DNA from: Roseibacillus sp.
GTDB lineage: Bacteria > Verrucomicrobiota > Verrucomicrobiia > Verrucomicrobiales > Akkermansiaceae
DNA length: 49,412 nt
Assembly: GCA_022448985.1 (NCBI GenBank)
Contig: JAKVCR010000151.1
Span: 1-49,412 of the forward strand
Direction of reading: 5' to 3'
The notes under the pieces are model-generated. The model was given only the letters and a program-made list of their open reading frames with translations, was not told the DNA's origin and ran no database searches. The translations under genes were made by a program, and so were the position numbers. Of the stretch, positions 15,692-25,595 are shown piece after piece (positions within the stretch are counted from its first letter, which is position 1; each line of letters begins with the position of its first letter).

Positions 15692-16759
15692 ATGCGGAAG
15701 ATCCTGCACATCGACATGGACTGCTTTTACGCGGCCATCGAGGTTCGGGATGATCCCTCCCTGCAAGGGAAGCCAGTGGCCGTGGGTGGGGTGGAGAGAG
15801 GGGTGCTGACAACTGCCAGTTATGAGGCCCGCAGGTTCGGCTGCCACTCGGCGATGCCGACCTTCAAGGCTCTGCAACTTTGTCCGGACTTGATTGTGCG
15901 GCCCACCCGCTTTGATGTCTATGCGGCGGAGTCCCAAAAGGTGAGGCGAATCTTCCGCCGGTTTACGGAGCTTGTAGAACCGTTGTCTCTTGATGAGGCT
16001 TACCTTGACGTCACTCATCATCAAGAGGAAGGGGCTCTCGTGGCGTCGAAGATCCGTTCACAGATTGAGGAAGAAACAGGTCTTACCGCTTCGGGGGGAA
16101 TTGCGCCGAATAAGCTTCTGGCCAAGATCGCGAGTGAGTGGAAGAAGCCGAATGGGCAGTTTGAGATCAGACCGGGGGAGATTGAGGAGTTTCTTGAGCA
16201 TCTCCCGGTCAAGAGACTCCATGGGGTGGGGCGAAAAATGGAGGAAAAACTGGCTGCGATTGAAGTGCTTACCTGCGGAGATCTCCAGCGGATCAGCAAG
16301 CTGGAGCTGGCAGACCGATTTGGAAACTGGGGAGTGGAGCTCTATGAGCTTTGTCGGGGCAGGGATGAGCGTCCAGTGAAGACGAACCGGATTCGCAAGT
16401 CGGTGAGCAGTGAGACTACATTGCGGGAGAATATTGGGGAGTTTTCAGGACTTGTTGGGATTATGGAAGAGTTGCGCGGGCAGGTCATGGCGTCGGTTTC
16501 GTCAAAGCACGCGAGTCGCGTGATCAAGGCGCTGGTGGTTAAATTGAAATTCTCTGATTTCAGCAGGACAACGGCGGAGCGAGCGCCAGGGCCTTTTGAG
16601 CCAGGGCGCAACATCGATGAGGTTATGGATGCCGAGGATTACCGGGCATTGCTTGCGGAGGCATGGGAGCGTGGCAATGGCAAGGCAGTGAGGTTGGTAG
16701 GACTGGGAGTTCGTTTTGCTGACCCTGAGAGCAAGGCGCAATTGCAGTTGGAGCTCTAA
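15692..16759 (+). CDS. dinB: DNA polymerase IV, Y-family translesion polymerase
   Basis: This is an error-prone polymerase that copies past damaged bases. The 355 residues open with MRKILHIDMDCFYAAIEVRD (catalytic Asp8). They continue with the Y-family steric segment SYEARRFGCHSAMPTFKA, the second metal site SLDEAYLDVT, the HhH region VKRLHGVGRKMEEKLAAI and a little-finger domain. The C-terminus AQLQLEL resembles the beta-clamp-binding motif QLxLF. The length matches DinB. It lies 110 bp after the kinase gene. No LexA-like box was recognised upstream, so SOS control is not supported by what I can see. Confidence 0.95.
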   Translation: MRKILHIDMDCFYAAIEVRDDPSLQGKPVAVGGVERGVLTTASYEARRFGCHSAMPTFKALQLCPDLIVRPTRFDVYAAESQKVRRIFRRFTELVEPLSLDEAYLDVTHHQEEGALVASKIRSQIEEETGLTASGGIAPNKLLAKIASEWKKPNGQFEIRPGEIEEFLEHLPVKRLHGVGRKMEEKLAAIEVLTCGDLQRISKLELADRFGNWGVELYELCRGRDERPVKTNRIRKSVSSETTLRENIGEFSGLVGIMEELRGQVMASVSSKHASRVIKALVVKLKFSDFSRTTAERAPGPFEPGRNIDEVMDAEDYRALLAEAWERGNGKAVRLVGLGVRFADPESKAQLQLEL

Positions 16760-16811
16760 TGGGGGACTGCAGCCTGAGGTTCCTTGACCAACCGAATGAC
16801 TATGATCTCAT

Positions 16812-17150
16812 GTGCCGGTGGAGTTCACCGATATCGACCGTGACGACCTGCGTAACCTGATGGAGGAAATCGCGAGAACGCATATGCCTTTCGGGAAATT
16901 TGGCCCGGAGGAGTATCCGCCCCGGGGGGTGCCCATCATCGATCTTCCGCCCGAGTATCTGGCCTGGTTTGCAGAGCGTGGATTCCCCAAGGGGCGCCTC
17001 GGCGAACTTCTTGCAACCGTATTTGAAATCAAACAGGGTGGAGCGGATGCGGTCTTTCAGCCCCTGAGAGAGCGTAATGGGGGGCGGTTTCGGTTGACCA
17101 GGAAGCGAAGGCGGGCTGTCGACTTTGAGGAGAGAGAAGAGCAGAGGTAA
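16812..17150 (+). CDS. DUF3820 family protein
   Basis: This small 112-residue protein matches the DUF3820 pattern: ARTHMPFGKFGPEEYPPRGV, then IIDLPPEYLAWFAERGFPKG and RLGELLATVFEIKQGG. Relatives have been described as putative quorum-sensing-regulated virulence factors, but their biochemical role is unknown. The C-terminus is highly charged and basic (RLTRKRRRAVDF). GTG at 16812 is the likely start; no ribosome site is evident. It lies 52 bp after dinB on the same strand. Confidence 0.75.
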   Translation: MPVEFTDIDRDDLRNLMEEIARTHMPFGKFGPEEYPPRGVPIIDLPPEYLAWFAERGFPKGRLGELLATVFEIKQGGADAVFQPLRERNGGRFRLTRKRRRAVDFEEREEQR

Positions 17151-17163
17151 AGAATTCGTAAAA

Positions 17164-17260
17164 TTGGGATATAGCTGCTGATTTTCTGCTAAGATATTCC
17201 ATCCCCGGGGGTCTACCCGGTAAGCTCTCCCTTTTAGTTAGAGGGTCCGGGCGATCCCAA
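17164..17260 (+). other. possible structured leader of the alpha-2-macroglobulin gene
   Basis: TTGGGAT (17164-17170) and ATCCCAA (17254-17260) are complementary and could close a long-range stem 18 bp upstream of the start codon. The enclosed stretch contains short stems such as CCGGG/CCCGG around a GGTCTA loop. No Shine-Dalgarno sequence precedes the ATG. The arms are short, so chance is quite possible. Confidence 0.2.
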
Positions 17261-17278
17261 AGCAGAACATTTTTTATC

Positions 17279-20200
17279 ATGAAACTGAATCTCCTCCTCC
17301 TCGCACTGCTGCTGCCCGTTGATGGGCTTGCTGCCGAGAGCCCCTTTTCTCCGGAGAAGAGTCGGAAAAAGGCGAGCAAACTCAGCCAGGAGGGGAACTG
17401 GAAGGACGCCCTCGCCTTGAACCGGGAACTGCTTGGGGAGGTCGATGATGCAAAGAGCTGGAAGGATCTTGAGAATGCACTCCAGGCCCTTCGCCGTCTG
17501 CGGCAGATAAATGTGGCGGATGAGTTACTTGAAAAGGCAGTCCGGAATCATCCGGAGAACTGGGCGCTTTTACGGAAGGCGGCCGAGAGTTACCACCATT
17601 TGCAGCATATGGGGTTCCTCCTGGATGGAGAATTCCATCGTGGGCACCACCGCGGGGGAGGCCGCTACGTGACTTGTGGGGGGCGGGACCGGGTGCGGTC
17701 CGTGCAGCTGGTGCTGAAGGCTATTGAGAAGGCAGGTGCTGTTGAGGCGGGAGTGCGGAGCGACATGTACGCGGAACTCGGTTCTTATCTCACCAGCGGC
17801 CGAATGGGTTCACGGAGAGTCTGGGCTCTGGGGGTGTTGACTGCGCTGGAGGAGCTTCCTGACTATGGGGTCGAGGGGCGTCTTTCCAGTGGAGGAGGGG
17901 CCCCGGTTGATGCTGATGGGGAGATGCTGGTGATTGAGGTCCCGGAATCCTGGGAGGAGGCCCGCAACGACGGGGAGCGGTGGCGGTGGGCGCTTGCTGA
18001 ATCCGTGCGCCTGAAGCCTGCGAAGAGATCCCAGGCGGAGGAGCAATGGGCCCGTTTTCTCGTTCAGCATTACGGGGTGACGACCTTGTCCGGTTTCGGA
18101 TGGTGGAGTCAACAGGATCCCGATGAGGCGAAAGGAATCCTGCAGGTTCATACCCTGGAGGAGAGTGAGACAATTGCGAAACTAGCCAGTGGGGTACGGC
18201 GCTTCGCGCTTCCAGAGGATTATCAGTTCATTCCGCTTCTACGCCGGCTTTCGACGGGAAAGATGTCCAACGACTCACTTGGTGATCTTCTGGTGCAGAT
18301 TCTTTTGAACCGGCGGCAGTATGTGAGTGCGGGCACGGAGTTGAAGAGGCTGATCGAGACCCATGGCCGGGGGAATAATAACCACCGGAAGAAATTGCTT
18401 GAGCAGATTGAGGGGGACTGGGGACGATTTGTTTCTGCTCCGATGTCGCAGGCAGGTCATAAGCCGAAGGTTGATTTCATTTATCGCAACGCCAGGAACG
18501 TCAGCCTCTCACTTCATGAACTGCGAATCGACCTGGTGGTCAGTGACCTGTTTCGCCATCTTGAGGGTAATCCCCGCCAGATCAGGCATCACGCGCTGGA
18601 TGTGGCAAGTATTGGTCATCGCCTGGTGAATGAGAACCAGGACAAATATCTCGGTGAGCAGATCAGGGAATGGGAGGTCGCGCTGGATCCGCGGAAGAAT
18701 CACTGGGACACGCGGGCAGAACTGGAAATGCCGGTGAGCAGGGCGGGGGCCTATCTCCTGAAGGCGACCGCCGGAAAGGGCAATGCCTCCTGGATCGTGG
18801 TGTGGATCAGCGATACCGCCCTCGTTTCCCAGCAACTGAGGGAAGGGAAGCTCTTTTATCTCTCGGAAAGCAAGGCTGGTGCGCCGTTGAGCGGGGAACT
18901 GGAACTCTTCGGATATCGCATCGAGCACCGCGAAGGTCTGGCGAGAGCCCTCAAGAAATTCGACGTCAAGACCAAGAGGCTCAAGAAAAAGATCGGGGCC
19001 GATGGCTCAGTCATTCTCGGCAAGGATGTCCTGGACCAGAATTACCACTGGATGGCGGTGGGGCGAAGCAAGGAGGGCGGACGGGCGCTGATGGGGTTCC
19101 AGTACTTCCGCTGGCATGATTTCAACTGGTCGAATCTCAATCATGCAAGAACCTACGGGATTACCGATCGACCGGTCTATCGCCCGGAACAGAAAGTGCA
19201 TCTGAAATTCTGGAGCCGAACGGCAAAGCACGACCTTGCCGATGTCTCCCTCTTTGCAAACCGCCAGTGCATGATCGAGATCCGGCACCATAGCACCGGC
19301 AAGGTGCAGGAGTTCAAGAACCTCCGGACCGACGAGTTTGGAGGAGTGGAAGCGGAGTGGACACTCCCTCCCGATGCAAGGCTGGGAGTCTACTACGTGA
19401 ATATCAAGGGGGAGGTGCCTAACGGCGGCATCCAGTTCCGGGTCGAGGAATATAAAAAGCCGGAATTCGAGGTGACCGTCGAGGCGCCAGATAAGCCGAT
19501 CCGGCTCGGGGAGGTAATCGAGGCCAAGGTGCTGGCAAGGTACTATCACGGGGCTCCCGTGAGCGAGGGAAAGGTGAAGGTGAAGGTGCAGCGTTTCAGC
19601 CACAGTCAGTCCTGGTTTCCGCAGGGGCGCTGGGACTGGCTCTACGGTGAGGGCTACTGGTGGTTCGGACAGGATTATCCCTGGTACCCGGGCTGGGAGA
19701 AGTGGGGATGTGTGGCTCCGGTGCCGCCGTGGTGGCGGGGTGAACGCTGGACACCCCCGGAACTGGTGATGGATCGCGAGTTTGAAATCGAGGCGGATGG
19801 AACAGTGGTGGTGTCGATCGATACATCGGTTGCCAAGCTCGTTCACGGGGACATGGATCACCGCTACACCATTTCGGCGGAGGTGGTGGATTCCTCGCGG
19901 CGGACCATTCGCGGCTCGGGCAGCGTCCTGGCGGCGCGCAGGTCCTACACCGCCACTGTGTGGATGGATCGTGGTTATGCCCGCCCGGGGGATACCCTGA
20001 ATGCATCCTTTTCCGCGCGTACCCTTGATGGGAGACCGGTACAGGTGACGGGGACGGCCGATCTTTTCCGGGTTCTCCTCAATGCCAACGGCAAGGTCGA
20101 GGAGGAGAAGGTTCGCTCCTTCAAACTGGAGCAAGGAGAGAAGGGTTCAGGGGAAGTGCGTTTCAAGGGGCCGGGGCCGGGGCAGTATCGTTTTTCAGTT

Positions 20201-23200
20201 CAATTAACCGATGAAAAGGGAAACAAGGAGGAAGGCGCCACCGTTTTCATCATTCGTAACGTGGAGGATGATGGCGGGAGAAGTCGGTTCAACCCGCTCG
20301 AACTGGTCCTGGACAAGAAGGATTACAAACCAGGGGAGGAGGCTAGGATCCTGATCAACACGAAACAGAGGAACAGCACCGTGCTCCTCTTCGTCCGTAG
20401 CACGGGAAGCTCGGCCGAGGAAGTGCGCCGGATCCGGATCAAGGGCAAATCGAAGGAGGTGGCTGTGAAGTTGACCCGTAAGGATATGCCGAACATTTTT
20501 GTTCATGCACTCACCCTGTCCAATGGGGCGGTGGTGACCGAGACGCGCCAGATTGTCCTGCCCCCGGCGAAGCGCCTTCTCACCGTTGAGGTTCTGGCCG
20601 GCAAGGAGAAGTTCAAACCGCGCGAGAAGGGAGCCCTGAAGCTGCGTCTGAAAGACGAGAATGGGGAACCCTACCGTGGGACGACGGTGGTTACGGTATA
20701 CGATAAGAGCCTGGAAGCGATCTCGGGAGGATCCAATGTGCAGAACATCAGGGACTTTTTCTGGAACTGGAAACGCTCGTTCCATGGGCACCGGGCAATG
20801 CACTCCCAGAATTTCCACGGCCGCCATCTCAACAGGGCCAAGGCGGTCACGATGCAGATCCTCGGGCGTTTTGGGCAGTTGGTGGCAGATCAGATGGATC
20901 CGTTTGGGGCCCCGGGGGGTGCTCTCAAGCAGAGAAGCGCCCTGGCATTTTCCTCAGACGTTGCGGCGGACGGCTTGGAAAGGGCGGAGGCGATACCTCT
21001 TGCGGCGGCCAAGAATCTGGGGGCGCCTGCACCAGCGGGGGACCTGGGCAATCGCAGCGGGCGAGGTGGTGCCGGAGGTGAAGGTGATGGCCCGCAGGTG
21101 ATGGTGCGTTCGGAGTTTGCCGACCTGGTTAAGTGGGCGGGATCGGTAACGACCAATGAGCGGGGGGAGGCTGAAATCGAGGTGGAGTATCCTGACAACC
21201 TGACCACGTGGAAGGTGAAGACCTGGGCCCTCGGGCACGGGACCCGGGTGGGGGAGGGTTCGACCGAAGTGATCACGAGCAAGGACCTCATCGTCCGGTT
21301 ACAGGCACCCCGTTTCTTTGTGGAAAGCGATGAGGTGGTACTCAGTGCGGTAGTGCACAATTATCACAAGGAGGCCAAGGAGGTCGACGTGGTGCTCGAG
21401 CTGGATGGCGGGACACTTGATGTGCCCGGTCCGCAGTCCTCGCGGGTGGTGATTCCAGCGGGTGGTGAAAAGAGAGTGGACTGGAAAGCGATCGCGAAAA
21501 AGGAGGGTGAAGTGACGGTCCGGATGAAGGCCATGGCTCTTGGTGGGGACCTGGTTCTCGATGCGAGTGACGACTCCGATGCGATGGAAATGAGTTTTCC
21601 CGTCTACGTACACGGGATGCATCGCACCGAGTCATGGAGCAGGGCCCTCCGGTCGAAGGAGGATGCAGTGGCGATTGATTTTGAGGTGCCAGCGGAGCGC
21701 CGGCCTGACCAGACCCGTCTGGAGATTCGTTATTCACCCACAGTGGCAGGCGCGATGGTCGATGCACTGCCCTATCTCGCGAACTATCCCTATGGCTGCA
21801 CTGAGCAGACGCTCAACCGTTTTGTGCCAGCGGTCATTACGCAACGGTTGTTGCAGGATATGAAGATTGATCTCAATGAGGTGAAGAACAAGAGGGTGAA
21901 CCTGAATCCCCAGGAGATAGGCGATGCCGCCGTGCGGGCAGCGCAGTGGCAACAGTGGAGGGAGAATCCGGTCTGGGACAAGGACGGGGTCGATGAGATG
22001 GTGCGTAAGGGTGTGAAGCGCCTGAGGGAGATGCAGAACAGCGATGGGGGTTGGGGCTGGTTCAATGCCTTTGGGGAGCGGTCCTATCCGCATACCACGG
22101 CCGTGGTGGTGCATGGGTTGACGTTGGCCAAGGCAAACGGGGCAAGGGTTCCGGACGATATGCTTCAGCGGGGAGTGGCGTGGCTCAAGAAGCATGAGTC
22201 TGGCCAGGCGGAGATGATCCGGATGTGGAAGAAGCGGAAGAAGCGAGCAAAGCAGCGGGCGGATGCGATCGATGCTCTGGTGCGCAGGGCTCTGGGGGAG
22301 TCAGGGCTCAATCACGAAGAGATGCTGGGGTTTCTCTTCCGGGATAAGGTCGCGCTGCCTGTTTATGGGAAGTGTCTTCTCGGGTTGGAGCTGCATCGGA
22401 CCGGGGATGCGGCGAAGCGAGATGCGGTAATCCGGAACATTGAGCAGTTCCTGAAGGTGGATGAGGAGAACCAGACGGCCTGGCTGGAACTCGGGAACGG
22501 GGGTTACTGGTGGCACTGGTATGGCAGCGAGTTTGAAGCGCACGCCTGGTATCTCAAGTTGCTGGCGGCGGTGAAGCCCAGGAGTCCGCAGGCAAGTGGC
22601 CTGGTTAAGTATCTCGTCAATAATCGCAAGCACGCCACCTACTGGAAGTCGACGAGGGACACGGCGTACTGCATAGAGGGTATTGCGGATTACCTGCGGG
22701 CCAGCAAGGAGGACAGCCCCGACATGGAGGTGGAGGTTGTTCTCGATGGGAAGGTGCTCAAGACGGTGAAAATCTCGAAGGACAACCTCTTCAGCTTTGA
22801 CGGGGTGGCCATTGTGGCAGGAGATGCCATCGGTACGGGTAAACACAAGGTTGAGTTGCGGAGAAAGGGAAAGGGATCTCTTTATGCAAACGTCTACCTG
22901 ACGGTATTCAGCAAGGAGAAGTTTCTCCGCAAGGCCGGCCTTGAAGTGAAGGTGGAGCGCGCCTTCTATAAGCTTGTGCCCGTCAAGGCCGTTGAAGATG
23001 TTGCAGGATCAAGGGGGCAGGCCCTCAGGCAGCGACGGGAGAAGTACGAGCGGATGAAGTTGGAGGTTGGCGACACTGTTGAGAGCGGGGATCTCATCGA
23101 GGTGGAACTGTCAGTGGAGAGCAAGAATGACTACAGCTATCTTGTCTTTGAGGACTGGAAGGCGGCGGGTCTTGAGGCGGTGGAGTTGCGTAGCGGCCAC

Positions 23201-23425
23201 AGTCATGGGGGAGGATTGAGCTCATTCGTTGAGTATCGCGACGAGAAGGTCGCTCTTTTCGTAAGGAGTCTCCCGAGGGGGCGGCACAATCTCAGCTACA
23301 GGCTGCGCGCCGAGATCCCGGGTAACTTCAGCGCGCTGCCGACACGGGCGGCGGGCATGTATGCCCCGGAGTTGCGTGGAAACTCGGACGAGATGAAGAT
23401 CGTAGTCCGGGATCGTCAGGAATAA
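17279..23425 (+). CDS. large bacterial alpha-2-macroglobulin with thioester
   Basis: Bacterial alpha-2-macroglobulins trap attacking proteases outside the inner membrane: cleavage of a bait region exposes a thioester that bonds to the protease. This one has 2048 residues, longer than the roughly 1500-1650 usual for enterobacterial forms. A signal peptide (about 1-20, MKLNLLLLALLLPVDGLAAE) lacks a lipobox cysteine, so it is soluble rather than a lipoprotein. Residues 25-200 look like helical repeats. MG-type beta domains follow, including TDRPVYRPEQKVHLKFWSR. A Gly/Ala-rich linker at about 1205-1280 sits where a bait region is expected. The thioester motif GCTEQ has Cys1507, followed by the helical thioester domain (NSDGGWGWFNAFGERSYPHT). 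A Trp-rich insertion lies at about 778-831. Confidence 0.92.
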   Translation: MKLNLLLLALLLPVDGLAAESPFSPEKSRKKASKLSQEGNWKDALALNRELLGEVDDAKSWKDLENALQALRRLRQINVADELLEKAVRNHPENWALLRKAAESYHHLQHMGFLLDGEFHRGHHRGGGRYVTCGGRDRVRSVQLVLKAIEKAGAVEAGVRSDMYAELGSYLTSGRMGSRRVWALGVLTALEELPDYGVEGRLSSGGGAPVDADGEMLVIEVPESWEEARNDGERWRWALAESVRLKPAKRSQAEEQWARFLVQHYGVTTLSGFGWWSQQDPDEAKGILQVHTLEESETIAKLASGVRRFALPEDYQFIPLLRRLSTGKMSNDSLGDLLVQILLNRRQYVSAGTELKRLIETHGRGNNNHRKKLLEQIEGDWGRFVSAPMSQAGHKPKVDFIYRNARNVSLSLHELRIDLVVSDLFRHLEGNPRQIRHHALDVASIGHRLVNENQDKYLGEQIREWEVALDPRKNHWDTRAELEMPVSRAGAYLLKATAGKGNASWIVVWISDTALVSQQLREGKLFYLSESKAGAPLSGELELFGYRIEHREGLARALKKFDVKTKRLKKKIGADGSVILGKDVLDQNYHWMAVGRSKEGGRALMGFQYFRWHDFNWSNLNHARTYGITDRPVYRPEQKVHLKFWSRTAKHDLADVSLFANRQCMIEIRHHSTGKVQEFKNLRTDEFGGVEAEWTLPPDARLGVYYVNIKGEVPNGGIQFRVEEYKKPEFEVTVEAPDKPIRLGEVIEAKVLARYYHGAPVSEGKVKVKVQRFSHSQSWFPQGRWDWLYGEGYWWFGQDYPWYPGWEKWGCVAPVPPWWRGERWTPPELVMDREFEIEADGTVVVSIDTSVAKLVHGDMDHRYTISAEVVDSSRRTIRGSGSVLAARRSYTATVWMDRGYARPGDTLNASFSARTLDGRPVQVTGTADLFRVLLNANGKVEEEKVRSFKLEQGEKGSGEVRFKGPGPGQYRFSVQLTDEKGNKEEGATVFIIRNVEDDGGRSRFNPLELVLDKKDYKPGEEARILINTKQRNSTVLLFVRSTGSSAEEVRRIRIKGKSKEVAVKLTRKDMPNIFVHALTLSNGAVVTETRQIVLPPAKRLLTVEVLAGKEKFKPREKGALKLRLKDENGEPYRGTTVVTVYDKSLEAISGGSNVQNIRDFFWNWKRSFHGHRAMHSQNFHGRHLNRAKAVTMQILGRFGQLVADQMDPFGAPGGALKQRSALAFSSDVAADGLERAEAIPLAAAKNLGAPAPAGDLGNRSGRGGAGGEGDGPQVMVRSEFADLVKWAGSVTTNERGEAEIEVEYPDNLTTWKVKTWALGHGTRVGEGSTEVITSKDLIVRLQAPRFFVESDEVVLSAVVHNYHKEAKEVDVVLELDGGTLDVPGPQSSRVVIPAGGEKRVDWKAIAKKEGEVTVRMKAMALGGDLVLDASDDSDAMEMSFPVYVHGMHRTESWSRALRSKEDAVAIDFEVPAERRPDQTRLEIRYSPTVAGAMVDALPYLANYPYGCTEQTLNRFVPAVITQRLLQDMKIDLNEVKNKRVNLNPQEIGDAAVRAAQWQQWRENPVWDKDGVDEMVRKGVKRLREMQNSDGGWGWFNAFGERSYPHTTAVVVHGLTLAKANGARVPDDMLQRGVAWLKKHESGQAEMIRMWKKRKKRAKQRADAIDALVRRALGESGLNHEEMLGFLFRDKVALPVYGKCLLGLELHRTGDAAKRDAVIRNIEQFLKVDEENQTAWLELGNGGYWWHWYGSEFEAHAWYLKLLAAVKPRSPQASGLVKYLVNNRKHATYWKSTRDTAYCIEGIADYLRASKEDSPDMEVEVVLDGKVLKTVKISKDNLFSFDGVAIVAGDAIGTGKHKVELRRKGKGSLYANVYLTVFSKEKFLRKAGLEVKVERAFYKLVPVKAVEDVAGSRGQALRQRREKYERMKLEVGDTVESGDLIEVELSVESKNDYSYLVFEDWKAAGLEAVELRSGHSHGGGLSSFVEYRDEKVALFVRSLPRGRHNLSYRLRAEIPGNFSALPTRAAGMYAPELRGNSDEMKIVVRDRQE

Positions 23426-23434
23426 AGGACCTGA

Positions 23435-25540
23435 TCAATTCAAGGCCAGGCTGGCTTCGAACTCCAGATTGGGATCAGCTCCCCGCTTGAGGGCCTCCTG
23501 GTAGTATTTGAGGGCCTCTTCCTTCATTCCCTTGCGAAGGTAGATGACGGCAAGGTTGTAGTAGGGGTCAGAGAGGGTCGGGTCTATCTGGATAGCCGTC
23601 TTAAAGTGAGCTTCGGCTTGATCGTCGCGCTCCTCCCGCCCAGCCACGTTGCCGAGGAATACAAAAGCCTTGGCATTTCCGTTATCGAGATCGACGGCTC
23701 GTTGCAGGCTCATCTTGGAGTTCTCGAGATCGGAGACCCGGTAGTGGCAGACTCCGAGCATGAAGTGAGCGAAGGGAAGGTTGTCACCCCGGATGACAAG
23801 GGCGTCATTAAAGGAGGAAATTGCCAGCGGAATGTCCTCGTTTTTCACATGAACTACTCCGAGGTTCAGCATGGTTTCAACGTGCCCCGGGTGCTGGTCG
23901 AGGATGGATTCGAAAACCTCTCGAGCGGCGAGGAAACGACCATTGGAGAAGGCGCGTCGGGCAAGCTGATCCTTGATCGAGATGCTCTGCTGGAGGCTTC
24001 TGGCAGCATTGGCCACCTCATGCTCCTGGGGGCGATCCTCAAAGATGAAGTCATCGTCAATCTTGAACTCGGCGATGAGTCGGCTTTCTTCAGCAGTGAG
24101 CCTTAATTCCTGTTCAAAGAGTCCCTGGATGTTCTCGATCAAGGGTCCCTGCTGTTGCCCGATTTTCCGGATTTCGGCCATGACAGCCTCCTTTGCGTTA
24201 CGACGGTGCTCCTGGATTCGCAGTTGCCGCGAGATGATGTCGCGCAGCATTTCCATCTCCTCGCGGGATCTGGGATCGATTTTTGCGGTCTGGAGATCTT
24301 CCTTGAGCTCTGTTCCGGCAGCACGAAGCCGATTTTCCATGGCCTCCAATCGGCTTTTCTGGGAGGCGTTCTCACGTTGGAAATCAATCAAGCGGCCCTT
24401 GGCCTGAGCAAGGTCGCGCTTTGCTTCAATCAGTTGATCCTTGGTGGTGTTGTTGTCCGTGTGCAGTTCCTTGAGGCGGTCGCGGGCAATCTTGAGGTCC
24501 CGGCCGAGGTCCATATTCTGTTTGATGAGGAGTTGCACCCGTTCGCTCTCATTAAGCTTCAGGAGGGCAGCCATCTGGTCGCGTTGAATGAGAAGATCGT
24601 CCCGTTCATCCCGAAGGTCACGGATTTCATCCCGGGCTTCCCCGAGTTGTTTGCCGAGTTGGGCTGTGCGGGCCTCCAAGGCGGTGTAGTTCCGGTCCTT
24701 CTCCACAAGGGAGTCCTTCAGTTCCTTGAGTTGGCGGCGGAGTCCTTCGACCACTTCCCTTGCCGCTGACTGCTGGACGTTTACTACCTCCTCAAGTTCA
24801 GTTGCCCGTTTTTGGGATGCCGCGGCATCGGCTTTGACGACAGCAAGTTCAGCGAGGACTCTCTGATGTTCGGCCCGGCTATCCCGGAGGGCCTTGAACA
24901 TGGTGTCCCGCTCATCCTCAACTTTCCGGATGCGCTGGTTGAGGTCATTGAGTTGGCCGGATACCGGAGCCCGGGCCACTCGATCGCGCTCTGTCTCTAG
25001 TTGTCGAAGGGCCTCGCGCAATCGGACGGCGTTGGCATCACGATCGGAGCGGGACTTCTGCAACTCGTTGCGGTATTGTGCGATCTGCATTTGAAGGGCG
25101 GCCACCTTGTTCTGGTCCTCCTTGCTGAGTTGCGGAATGCTGAGGTCTCCGGTTCGGGGAGGAGCATTGTTTCCTTCAACAAGATCTCCTGTGCGACGGG
25201 CTATCTTATTGCGCTCCGCAAGTGCCTTTTCGCGGATCGTGGACATGGACTGAGTAGTGGCTTCCCGCCGATTCCTGACGAGATCAGGCTTGAATTCGGG
25301 ATTAGAGAGAGCCACCGAGGCGAACAGTTGCCTGGCCTTGTCGTAGCGGTTGAAGGCTTCAAGGAATTTGCCGTCCTTTTCTGCCTTCTCTGCGTCGCGC
25401 ACGGTCAACCATGCCTGAAAGTAAACGTCCGAGGGTTTGAACGTGTCCAGCGCTGGTGCCTGTGCGCCGATCGGGGGGCATAGCAGCAGTGTCGCCGCGG
25501 CAACCAGAAGGCCACAAGCGATTGAGTGCAGGTGAGTCAT
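23435..25540 (-). CDS. exported coiled-coil and TPR protein
   Basis: This 701-residue protein has a signal peptide at about 1-27 (MTHLHSIACGLLVAAATLLL). A helical N-terminal region follows (SDVYFQAWLTVRDAEKAEKD), then a long heptad-rich coiled coil at about 140-430 dominated by Leu, Arg, Glu and Lys. A block of TPR repeats occupies about 525-695 (GHVETMLNLGVVHVKNEDIP, then NAKAFVFLGNVAGREERDDQ and PYYNLAVIYLRKGMKEEALK). It is convergent with the alpha-2-macroglobulin gene, their stops being 9 bp apart. It probably acts as a periplasmic scaffold; no enzymatic motif is visible. No specific function can be assigned. Confidence 0.75.
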   Translation of the reverse strand: MTHLHSIACGLLVAAATLLLCPPIGAQAPALDTFKPSDVYFQAWLTVRDAEKAEKDGKFLEAFNRYDKARQLFASVALSNPEFKPDLVRNRREATTQSMSTIREKALAERNKIARRTGDLVEGNNAPPRTGDLSIPQLSKEDQNKVAALQMQIAQYRNELQKSRSDRDANAVRLREALRQLETERDRVARAPVSGQLNDLNQRIRKVEDERDTMFKALRDSRAEHQRVLAELAVVKADAAASQKRATELEEVVNVQQSAAREVVEGLRRQLKELKDSLVEKDRNYTALEARTAQLGKQLGEARDEIRDLRDERDDLLIQRDQMAALLKLNESERVQLLIKQNMDLGRDLKIARDRLKELHTDNNTTKDQLIEAKRDLAQAKGRLIDFQRENASQKSRLEAMENRLRAAGTELKEDLQTAKIDPRSREEMEMLRDIISRQLRIQEHRRNAKEAVMAEIRKIGQQQGPLIENIQGLFEQELRLTAEESRLIAEFKIDDDFIFEDRPQEHEVANAARSLQQSISIKDQLARRAFSNGRFLAAREVFESILDQHPGHVETMLNLGVVHVKNEDIPLAISSFNDALVIRGDNLPFAHFMLGVCHYRVSDLENSKMSLQRAVDLDNGNAKAFVFLGNVAGREERDDQAEAHFKTAIQIDPTLSDPYYNLAVIYLRKGMKEEALKYYQEALKRGADPNLEFEASLALN

Positions 25541-25595
25541 GCGCGGGGGACCATAGGGCAGGACCCGGGAATCGAAAAGACGGAATTGCTGATTG

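Noticed and set aside
19007-20134. 375-codon minus-strand open frame inside the alpha-2-macroglobulin gene
   Set aside because: It is antisense to recognisable MG domains; the protein is rich in His, Pro and Arg, as expected from a shadow frame.
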